Assembly: GCA_017646225.1 (NCBI GenBank) | Contig: JAGCMZ010000151.1 | Location: forward strand, 1-7,751 | DNA: 7,751 bases | DNA from: Paludibacteraceae bacterium | Lineage (GTDB): Bacteria > Bacteroidota > Bacteroidia > Bacteroidales > Paludibacteraceae | Direction: 5' to 3' | Shown: positions 1-5,860 of the stretch, in pieces | Numbering within the stretch: the first letter of the stretch is position 1 | How the letters are laid out: each line of letters begins with the position of its first letter | Notes under the pieces: model-generated | What the model saw: only the letters and a program-made list of their open reading frames with translations | Databases searched by the model: none | What the model was told of the DNA's origin: nothing | Position numbers and translations under genes: made by a program

Positions 1-1965
1 ACGCTACTGGCCTTATTCCTGGGATTAGGTCTTTACGCCAACCACGTTCAAATTATTTACTATACCCTATTTGCTGTTATATTCTACGGCATTTCCGAAT
101 TAGTTTATGCCATCAAAGAAAAGCAACTAAAACCTGTCTTTATCACCATTGCATGGTTAATTTTAGGGGCTTCGGTAGCTGTTGGTTTAAATGCCACCCG
201 ACTCATCACCACAGCCGAATACGTCAAAGCAACCATGCGCGGCGACAGCAATGGACTTACCCTTACAGAGTCAGGACAACAACAAGGGCTTGATTTTGAA
301 TACATTACCAATTGGAGTTACGGCATAGACGAAACACTTACCCTTCTCATTCCCAACTACATGGGTGGAGCATCGGTTGGTACATTAGACGAGAACAGTG
401 CTACCGCTCAAAGCATCGAACAGTTAACAGGTATGCGCGGTCCTAAATTGGCAAAAACCATGCAAACCTTTCAACTTCCGCTGTATTGGGGCGACCAACC
501 CTTTACTGCAGGCCCTGTATACGTAGGCGCTATTGTATGTTTCTTGTTCTTACTGGGCATGCAAATTTTGCCTAATCGCGAACGTTGGTGGCTACTGGGT
601 GCTAGCGTACTGGGCATCCTACTATCGTGGGGATATCACTTTGAGCCTTTATCTAGGTTCTTTGTGAATTACGTTCCTATGTACGCACAATTTAGAACCG
701 TGTCTATGACACTCACCATTACTTGCCTATGTATGTGCATTACGGCATTCTTGGCACTCAAAAGTTGGTGCGATAGCGAAAAGCAACCCTCGTTTAAGGC
801 CTTGTACATTGCCGCAGGCGTTACCGGAGGCATTTGTTTGATTCTTGCCTTATTCCCTTCATTAGCAGGCGATTTTATTTCGAAAAACGATGCTAAATTT
901 ACTGGTCAATACGCATTTTTGCAAGAAACATTGCCTCAAGACCGTGCCACATTGTTGAGCAACGATGCATGGCGTTCGTTTATCTTTATTGCATTGGCAT
1001 TTGCGGCACTATGGGCCTACGCCAAACAACACATCAAAGCCAATATCCTTGCTGCCATCCTTATTGTATTGGTAGCGGCCGATATGCTTCCTATCGCTCA
1101 TCGATACCTAAACGAATCACACTTTGTTAGCAAAAAATCTACAACCGATGGTTTCAAACCATCAACAGCAGATACCTTTATCTTGAACGATAAAGACCCC
1201 AACTTCAGGGTTTTAAATCTTACGGTCGATGTATTTAATAGTGCGCAACCCTCGTATTTTTACAAAACCATTGGTGGATATAGTGCTGTAAAATTACGCC
1301 GCTACCAAGAGTTAATTGACGTGCATTTAGCAAACGAAATTGCCACTGCTACCAACCAATTGCGCAGCATTCAAACATACGCAGAAGCCGATGCTATTTT
1401 TGAGCAAACGCCCGTTATCAATATGCTGAACACCAAGTATTTGGTATTCCATCCCGATACTTATCCTCTTACCAATCAACACGCCATGGGTAATGCCTGG
1501 TTGGTTTCCGATATTGATTGGAGCCAAAATGCCGACCAAGAAATTGCAGCTCTTCATCAAGAAGACTTGCGCCAAACAGCTATCATTGATACCTGCTTTA
1601 AAAGCTTGTTTAACCAACAAGTTTACCAACCACAAGCAGGAAAAATTCAATTAACCTCTTACCAACCCAACCAATTGGTATACCATTTTAGCAGTACCGA
1701 ACCGCAAACGGCTGTATTCTCCGAAATCTATTACTATACTGGTTGGAAAGCGTATATCAACGACAAAGAAGTACCCCATTGCCGTGCCAACTATGTATTA
1801 AGGGCTATGCCGCTAGAAGCTGGCGAGTATGACATCGTGTTTAAGTTTGAGCCACAGTCGTACCAAATTGGCAAAATTTTGACAATTATTTGCTCTATAC
1901 TATTGACTTTGGCTTTTGGATATATTATCTTTGCGAAATTCAAAAAAAGCAAGCAATCCGCATGA
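1..1965 (+). CDS. YfhO-family integral membrane protein, C-terminal 654 residues (5' end outside the window)
   Basis: The frame is open from base 1, so the start lies upstream and the 654 visible residues are the C-terminal part. YfhO proteins are large multi-membrane proteins. They resemble GT-C glycosyltransferases and are thought to transfer sugars from lipid carriers to envelope glycans; the substrate here is unknown. Visible features are hydrophobic segments around residues 1-35 and 44-64, then a loop with the family-like motif WSYGIDETLTLLIPNYMGG (near 103-121). Several more membrane segments lie between about 170 and 365. A long soluble region follows with IGGYSAVKLRRYQELID (424-440), NMLNTKYL (474-481) and GWKAYI (from 581). 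A final membrane helix spans about 624-645 and ends in a lysine-rich tail. The GWKAYI and RANYVLRA region followed by FKFEP is typical of the YfhO C-terminus. The stop codon overlaps the ftsX start as ATGA, which suggests translational coupling. The family call is firm; the biochemical role is inferred. Confidence 0.88.
   Translation, partial: TLLALFLGLGLYANHVQIIYYTLFAVIFYGISELVYAIKEKQLKPVFITIAWLILGASVAVGLNATRLITTAEYVKATMRGDSNGLTLTESGQQQGLDFEYITNWSYGIDETLTLLIPNYMGGASVGTLDENSATAQSIEQLTGMRGPKLAKTMQTFQLPLYWGDQPFTAGPVYVGAIVCFLFLLGMQILPNRERWWLLGASVLGILLSWGYHFEPLSRFFVNYVPMYAQFRTVSMTLTITCLCMCITAFLALKSWCDSEKQPSFKALYIAAGVTGGICLILALFPSLAGDFISKNDAKFTGQYAFLQETLPQDRATLLSNDAWRSFIFIALAFAALWAYAKQHIKANILAAILIVLVAADMLPIAHRYLNESHFVSKKSTTDGFKPSTADTFILNDKDPNFRVLNLTVDVFNSAQPSYFYKTIGGYSAVKLRRYQELIDVHLANEIATATNQLRSIQTYAEADAIFEQTPVINMLNTKYLVFHPDTYPLTNQHAMGNAWLVSDIDWSQNADQEIAALHQEDLRQTAIIDTCFKSLFNQQVYQPQAGKIQLTSYQPNQLVYHFSSTEPQTAVFSEIYYYTGWKAYINDKEVPHCRANYVLRAMPLEAGEYDIVFKFEPQSYQIGKILTIICSILLTLAFGYIIFAKFKKSKQSA
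1903..1933 (+). promoter_or_regulatory. Possible internal promoter before ftsX
   Basis: Within the 3' end of the YfhO-family gene there is TTG at 1903-1905, a 20-base spacer and TATCTTTG at 1926-1933, matching TAnnTTTG. Transcription would begin near 1939, about 20 bases before the ftsX ATG. The match is coding sequence for the last membrane helix. Other TAnnTTTG strings occur by chance inside genes (for example near 1395 and 3363), so this is weak. Confidence 0.25.
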
Positions 1966-2840
1966 AAAACAAGCAAAATATAGCGGCAGGACACCTATTT
2001 AACTCGCGTCTTACCTCTATTATCAGTATATCGTTGGTATTATTTTTAATTGGGACTACCACCTTGATGGTGTTACTAACCAACGAGTTATCTGTATATG
2101 TTCGTGAAAATTTGACTTTATCGATTGTACTAAAAGACAACGTCAAATTGGCCGACATACAAAAACTACAAAAAAACCTGGATGCTTGTCCTTATACCAA
2201 TACCACTCAGTATATCGACAAAGAAACAGCTGCCAAAGAATTGGCAGAAGAACTAGGACAAGATCCTACCGAATTTTTGGGATACAATCCCTTGCTGGGA
2301 TCGCTCGAAATGACCCTTAAATCCGACTATGCCAACAACGACAGCATAGCCATTATTGAGCAATCGCTACAACGCATGCCCGAGGTAAAAGAAGTCATTT
2401 ACCAAAAAGACTTGATTGACACCATCAACACCAATGTTCGCCGCATTTCGGTGGTACTATTGGGTTTATCTGCCTTGCTTATTTTAATATCATACGCCCT
2501 TATTAGCAACACCGTACGACTTTCAGTCTACGCCAAACGCTTCCTTATCCACACCATGAAACTGGTAGGTGCAACAGGGGCATTTATCCGCAAACCATTC
2601 TTAGTACAAGGCATGGTTACAGGGTTGATATCGGCCATCCTAGCCATGGGTATGCTATCAAGCATTTTATTTTTACTTAAATCCGAGATTAGCCAACTGC
2701 TATCTATCGAAAGCATGAATGCGCTTTTGGTATCGTTCGTTGTCATGATTATTTCGGGTATCACCATTACCACAATTGCTACCTATTTGTCGGTAACACG
2801 CTATCTACGTTTGCGTGTAGACGATATGTATTATATTTAA
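1962..2840 (+). CDS. ftsX: Cell division protein FtsX (permease-like subunit of FtsEX)
   Basis: FtsX pairs with the ATPase FtsE in the inner membrane. In characterised bacteria the complex passes a signal across the membrane to activate peptidoglycan hydrolases at the division site; it is not a true transporter. The 292-residue product has the standard FtsX layout: a short cytoplasmic N-terminus, a membrane helix at about 18-40, a periplasmic domain at about 41-160, then three helices at about 161-183, 216-238 and 255-278. The cytoplasmic loop motif MKLVGAT (199-205) and the following FIRKPFLVQG are characteristic. The frame is open to an ATG at 1890, but the start at 1962 is preferred. It overlaps the preceding stop as ATGA, and the protein then begins MKNKQ, a normal FtsX N-terminus. 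The earlier start would lengthen the overlap to 76 bases. No ftsE lies beside it in this window. DUF3098 follows after 6 bases. Confidence 0.93.
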   Translation: MKNKQNIAAGHLFNSRLTSIISISLVLFLIGTTTLMVLLTNELSVYVRENLTLSIVLKDNVKLADIQKLQKNLDACPYTNTTQYIDKETAAKELAEELGQDPTEFLGYNPLLGSLEMTLKSDYANNDSIAIIEQSLQRMPEVKEVIYQKDLIDTINTNVRRISVVLLGLSALLILISYALISNTVRLSVYAKRFLIHTMKLVGATGAFIRKPFLVQGMVTGLISAILAMGMLSSILFLLKSEISQLLSIESMNALLVSFVVMIISGITITTIATYLSVTRYLRLRVDDMYYI

Positions 2841-2846
2841 CCTATT

Positions 2847-3092
2847 ATGAGCGAAGAGAATAATCTAAATTTACGCCTAGGCAAAAAGAACCTATGGTGG
2901 ATTGGTGCAGGGGTAATTGTTATCATCATTGGATTCGCACTAATGATGGGTCCTGTATCAGAAGAAGGTTGTTTTGAACAAGATATTTTTAGCTTTAGAC
3001 GCATCGTTATAGCTCCTGTTATTGTGTTCTTTGGATACCTTTCCGTTATTGTATCACTATTTTATCACCCTAAAAACAACGCTAAAAAATGA
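2847..3092 (+). CDS. DUF3098 small two-helix membrane protein of unknown function
   Basis: This 81-residue protein has no established function. I recognise it as the DUF3098 type found in Bacteroidota next to ftsX and uppP. It has a charged N-terminus ([15 protein letters not shown]), a membrane helix at about 17-35, and a short polar loop with [13 protein letters not shown] (41-53). A second helix follows at about 53-73 and then a lysine-rich tail. The FSFRR segment just before helix 2 is the most family-like part. The hairpin shape, with both ends positively charged, suggests that both termini are cytoplasmic and the loop between the helices is short and external. The ATG lies 6 bases after the ftsX stop, and its own stop overlaps the uppP start as ATGA. 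This places it firmly in the operon. A role in envelope growth or division is inferred from position only. Confidence 0.85.
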   Translation: MSEENNLNLRLGKKNLWWIGAGVIVIIIGFALMMGPVSEEGCFEQDIFSFRRIVIAPVIVFFGYLSVIVSLFYHPKNNAKK

Positions 3093-3877
3093 CTTGGTGG
3101 GAATCAATCATCCTTGGCACATTGCAAGGTCTTACCGAATTTTTACCCGTTAGTAGTAGCGGGCACCTCGAAATTGGCCAAACATTGTTTGGGTCAACAG
3201 GCGAGGATAATTTGCTTTTTGCTGTAGTAGTTCATGCGGCTACCGTACTCAGCACCATTACCATCCTTTGGGCAGAAATTTGGGCGCTTATGAAAGGATG
3301 CTTTACCAAAACCTGGAATCCAGAGAAAGAATACATTGCCAAAATAGCCGTATCCATGATTCCTATTTTTGTAGTAGGCATTTTCTTTAAAGACCAAGTA
3401 GAAAGTTTCTTTGGTCAAGGATTGCTATTGGTAGGTTGCTGCTTGGTTATCACCTCATTACTACTTGCTTTTGCCTACTTCGCCAAACCTCGTGTACGCG
3501 AAAAAATCTCGTACCGCGATGCCTTTATCACTGGCTTGGCGCAAGCATGTGCTGTTCTACCCGGTTTATCGCGTTCGGGAAGCACCATCGCTACCGGTTT
3601 GCTATTGGGCAATAAAAAAGAATCCATTGCACAATTTTCGTTCCTAATGGTATTGGCGCCTATTTTGGGCGATGCCTTGTTGGAACTAATACACATTTTA
3701 CAAGGCGAGGTCGCAGTTAACATTCCTATCTTATCGTTGGTATTAGGATTTTTAGCTGCTTATGTATCAGGATGTTTGGCATGCAAATTTATGATTCGCA
3801 TTGTACAAAGAGGCAAACTTATCTACTTTGCAGCCTATTGTTTAATCGCAGGTGGTTTAGCCATCCTATTAAGCTAA
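3089..3877 (+). CDS. uppP: Undecaprenyl-diphosphatase UppP (BacA family)
   Basis: UppP is an integral membrane phosphatase that converts undecaprenyl diphosphate to undecaprenyl phosphate. This regenerates the lipid carrier for peptidoglycan and surface glycans, and high activity gives bacitracin resistance. The 262-residue length is normal for the family (E. coli about 273). Both signature regions are present. [15 protein letters not shown] at 13-27 holds the (E/Q)xxxE motif (Q13 and E17) and the conserved His26. PGLSRSGST at 158-166 includes Arg162, expected to bind phosphate. The remainder is hydrophobic, with several membrane helices consistent with the eight-helix inverted-repeat fold. 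The ATG overlaps the DUF3098 stop. The neighbours are consistent with carrier-lipid demand from the upstream YfhO protein and cell wall synthesis. The TAA stop is in frame with the truB start 6 bases later. Confidence 0.96.
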   Translation: MTWWESIILGTLQGLTEFLPVSSSGHLEIGQTLFGSTGEDNLLFAVVVHAATVLSTITILWAEIWALMKGCFTKTWNPEKEYIAKIAVSMIPIFVVGIFFKDQVESFFGQGLLLVGCCLVITSLLLAFAYFAKPRVREKISYRDAFITGLAQACAVLPGLSRSGSTIATGLLLGNKKESIAQFSFLMVLAPILGDALLELIHILQGEVAVNIPILSLVLGFLAAYVSGCLACKFMIRIVQRGKLIYFAAYCLIAGGLAILLS

Positions 3878-3883
3878 AAAACA

Positions 3884-4582
3884 TTGGATTACATCGCAGG
3901 CGAAATACTCTATTTTAACAAACCCCTTACGTGGACATCATTTAACTTGGTAAACCGCGTACGTGGGGTTTTGTCACGTCATTTAGGCGTAAAGAAACTA
4001 AAAGTGGGACATGCAGGAACGCTAGACCCTTTGGCTACAGGTGTGATGATTTTATGCACGGGGAAAGCAACCAAACTCATTGAATCGTTTCAATACCAAA
4101 CCAAAGAGTACATAGCTACCTTGCAATTGGGTGCCACCACTCCTTCTTTCGATTTAGAAAAGGAAATAGATGCCACCTACCCTACAGAACACATCACAGA
4201 AGAACTGGTACGCAATACCTTGCAACAATTTGTAGGTACCATCGAACAAATTCCGCCCACCTTTTCGGCAGTAAAAATTGATGGCAAACGTGCCTACGAA
4301 TATGCACGCGAGGGAAAAGACGTAGAAATTAAGGCAAAAACACTGGTAATAGACGAGATAGAATTACTGGACTGTCAATTGCCTAGCATTACCATCCGCG
4401 TGGTATGCAGCAAAGGGACATACATACGCGCCTTGGCCAGAGACATTGGCGTTGCCTTGCAAAGCGGTGCACACCTAACCGCCCTTCAACGCACCCGCAT
4501 TGGCGATATCGATTTAAGTCAATGCCTTGAATACGACGACTTTGTCAATCAATTAGCCAACCAAAAAGAAAACATAGACTAA
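3884..4582 (+). CDS. truB: tRNA pseudouridine(55) synthase TruB, TTG start
   Basis: TruB converts uridine 55 in the T-arm of tRNAs to pseudouridine in the cytoplasm. In the 232-residue product the catalytic aspartate is D48 within [12 protein letters not shown], the same number as in E. coli. The tyrosine of KEY (Y76), the [14 protein letters not shown] motif (131-144) and [15 protein letters not shown] (175-189, with R182) complete the active site. The protein stops soon after the catalytic domain and lacks the full PUA domain of E. coli TruB (314 residues), as is common for short forms. The start is TTG at 3884. No in-frame ATG exists between the uppP stop and this point, and the next ATG falls inside the catalytic motif after D48, so it would remove the catalytic residue. 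The sequence after the TTG ([13 protein letters not shown]) is normal for a TruB N-terminus. The queA start lies 7 bases after the stop. Confidence 0.94.
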   Translation: MDYIAGEILYFNKPLTWTSFNLVNRVRGVLSRHLGVKKLKVGHAGTLDPLATGVMILCTGKATKLIESFQYQTKEYIATLQLGATTPSFDLEKEIDATYPTEHITEELVRNTLQQFVGTIEQIPPTFSAVKIDGKRAYEYAREGKDVEIKAKTLVIDEIELLDCQLPSITIRVVCSKGTYIRALARDIGVALQSGAHLTALQRTRIGDIDLSQCLEYDDFVNQLANQKENID

Positions 4583-4589
4583 CAATATT

Positions 4590-5738
4590 ATGAAATTATC
4601 ACAATTTAAATTCAAATTACCCGAAGAACAAATTGCACAATACCCTAGCGCCTTTCGCGACGAATGCCGCTTGTTGGTGTTAAACAAAAAAACAGGCGAA
4701 ATTGAGCACAAAGTATTCAAAGATATTTTGCAATACTTTGACGAGAACGATTTGTTTGTTTTTAACGATACCAAGGTATTCCCCGCACGTTTGTATGGAA
4801 ACAAAGAAAAAACGGGTGCGCGCATCGAAGTTTTCTTGCTTCGCGAACTAAACGAAGAATTGCGTTTATGGGATGTATTGGTGGATCCTGCTCGTAAAAT
4901 CCGTATTGGTAACAAATTGTACTTTGGCGAAGACGACTCGTTGGTAGCAGAAGTAATCGACAATACCACCTCTCGCGGAAGAACCCTTCGTTTCTTGTTC
5001 GATGGCGACCACGACACCTTTAAACAAGTGTTGTACAGCATGGGCGAAACCCCACTTCCACGAAGCGTCGTACGTCCTGCTACAGCCGAAATTATCGAAA
5101 ATTATAAAAAAACATTCTTTAAAAATAGAGTAACTGGAGAAGTAGAAAATGTAGACGATTCGGTAGTGCTTGAACACATGAAAAACCTAGATGCCGAACG
5201 CTACCAAACCATTTTTGCCAAAAACGAAGGTGCTGTAGTAGCTCCTACCTCAGCTCTTCACTTTAGTCGTGAGCTTATGAAGCGCATGGAAATTAAAGAC
5301 ATCAAGTCTACCTACCTAACGCTACATGCTAGTTTAGGCAACTTCCGCGACATTGACGTAGAAGACCTTACCAAACACAAAATGGATTCGGAACAATTAA
5401 TTATTCCCGAAGAAACTTGCGAAATCATCAACAAAGCGCAAGACCAAAAGAAACGCATTTGTGCAGTAGGTACTACCGTTATGCGTGCCTTGGAAACTGC
5501 CGTTTGCACCGAAGGACACGTAAAAGCATTTGATGGATGGACCAATAAATTTATTTTCCCTCCTTACGATTTTACCGTTGCTTCGTCTATGGTGGCTAAC
5601 TTCTATTTCCCTTATTCGCAACTACTTATGATGGTAGCAGCGTTTGGTGGATACGATCATGTAATGAATGCCTACAACGAGGCCTTAAAAGAAGGCTATC
5701 AATTTGGCACTTACGGCGATGCCATGCTAATCATTTAA
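4590..5738 (+). CDS. queA: tRNA preQ1(34) S-adenosylmethionine ribosyltransferase-isomerase QueA, with an insertion
   Basis: QueA transfers and rearranges the ribose of S-adenosylmethionine onto preQ1 at position 34 of tRNAs with GUN anticodons, giving epoxyqueuosine. Family landmarks are [15 protein letters not shown] (56-70), [11 protein letters not shown] (76-86), [15 protein letters not shown] (149-163), [20 protein letters not shown] (201-220), [13 protein letters not shown] (291-303) and the C-terminal [10 protein letters not shown] (372-381). At 382 residues it is longer than E. coli QueA (356). The extra length lies at about residues 164-200, between the PLP motif and DAERYQT, and is coded by unusually AT-rich DNA. 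Some positions differ from the usual form: TSALHF (220-225) where TAGLHF is expected, HASLGNF (246-252), and [10 protein letters not shown] (337-346) where NFHLP.STLL is common. The reading frame is intact and most motifs hold, so the gene is probably functional. It ends the operon: a 122-base gap with a new promoter follows. Confidence 0.93.
   Translation: MKLSQFKFKLPEEQIAQYPSAFRDECRLLVLNKKTGEIEHKVFKDILQYFDENDLFVFNDTKVFPARLYGNKEKTGARIEVFLLRELNEELRLWDVLVDPARKIRIGNKLYFGEDDSLVAEVIDNTTSRGRTLRFLFDGDHDTFKQVLYSMGETPLPRSVVRPATAEIIENYKKTFFKNRVTGEVENVDDSVVLEHMKNLDAERYQTIFAKNEGAVVAPTSALHFSRELMKRMEIKDIKSTYLTLHASLGNFRDIDVEDLTKHKMDSEQLIIPEETCEIINKAQDQKKRICAVGTTVMRALETAVCTEGHVKAFDGWTNKFIFPPYDFTVASSMVANFYFPYSQLLMMVAAFGGYDHVMNAYNEALKEGYQFGTYGDAMLII
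5091..5160 (+). other. AT-rich inserted segment inside queA
   Basis: Counting by hand, this 70-base stretch has 16 G or C (23%). The 50 bases before it (5041-5090) have 60% and the 60 bases after it (5161-5220) have 45%. It encodes the central part of the extra segment of QueA, roughly residues 168-190, rich in Lys, Glu and Asn. It uses AGA for arginine and AAT for asparagine, whereas nearby codons favour CGT or CGC and AAC. The frame is kept. I see no flanking direct repeat or terminal inverted repeat that would mark a mobile element. It is most simply a lineage-specific, weakly constrained loop. Confidence 0.6.
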
Positions 5739-5763
5739 TCATCGTATTATAGAGAAGTTAATT

Positions 5764-5794
5764 TTTGAGTATTACGATATTTTATTTATATTTG
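5764..5794 (+). promoter_or_regulatory. Bacteroidota-type housekeeping promoter for secDF
   Basis: A TTTG at 5764-5767 is followed by 19 bases and then TATATTTG at 5787-5794. This fits the Bacteroidota primary sigma factor consensus (-33 TTTG, -7 TAnnTTTG). Transcription would begin at about 5800, leaving a leader of about 60 bases before the secDF ATG at 5861. It sits in the only substantial non-coding gap of the window, directly after the queA stop, which supports secDF being its own transcription unit. I see no strong hairpin with a T-run after queA, so some read-through from the upstream operon is possible. Confidence 0.75.
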
Positions 5795-5812
5795 CGCCTT
5801 GTTTTTAAGCAA

Positions 5813-5822
5813 AAAGCGCTTT
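5813..5822. promoter_or_regulatory. Palindrome AAAGCGCTTT in the secDF leader
   Basis: A perfect 10-base palindrome lies about 13 bases after the predicted transcription start of secDF and 38 bases before its ATG. As RNA it is too tight to fold on itself well. As DNA it could be a protein-binding site. Just upstream, TTTTT (5802-5806) and AAAAA (5811-5815) could form a weak stem. It may well be chance in an A/T-rich leader. Confidence 0.2.
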
Positions 5823-5860
5823 CAACAAACGATTACAATAATTTAATAACCTTATAGAAT

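Noticed and set aside
1395..1402. TATTTTTG, a match to the Bacteroidota -7 element (another at about 3363)
   Set aside because: Both are deep inside genes, far from any downstream start; a few such strings are expected by chance in this length of sequence.
1327..1650. A 107-codon open frame on the - strand opposite the YfhO-family gene
   Set aside because: It has no family motif and lies inside a clearly coding region on the other strand; several similar short antisense frames elsewhere were dropped for the same reason.
1890..1961. An upstream ATG at 1890 as the start of ftsX
   Set aside because: It would add 24 residues coded entirely within the YfhO-family gene in another frame; the start at 1962 gives the normal FtsX N-terminus and the ATGA overlap.
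4553..5041. A 162-codon open frame on the - strand opposite the start of queA
   Set aside because: The translation is Ser/Lys/Asn-rich with no recognisable motif, and it lies wholly opposite truB and queA, whose protein signatures are unmistakable.
5741..5778. Inverted repeat ATCGTA (5741-5746) and TACGAT (5773-5778), considered as a terminator or operator
   Set aside because: The arms are only 6 bases with a 26-base spacer and no T-run directly after the second arm; such a match is expected by chance in A/T-rich DNA.
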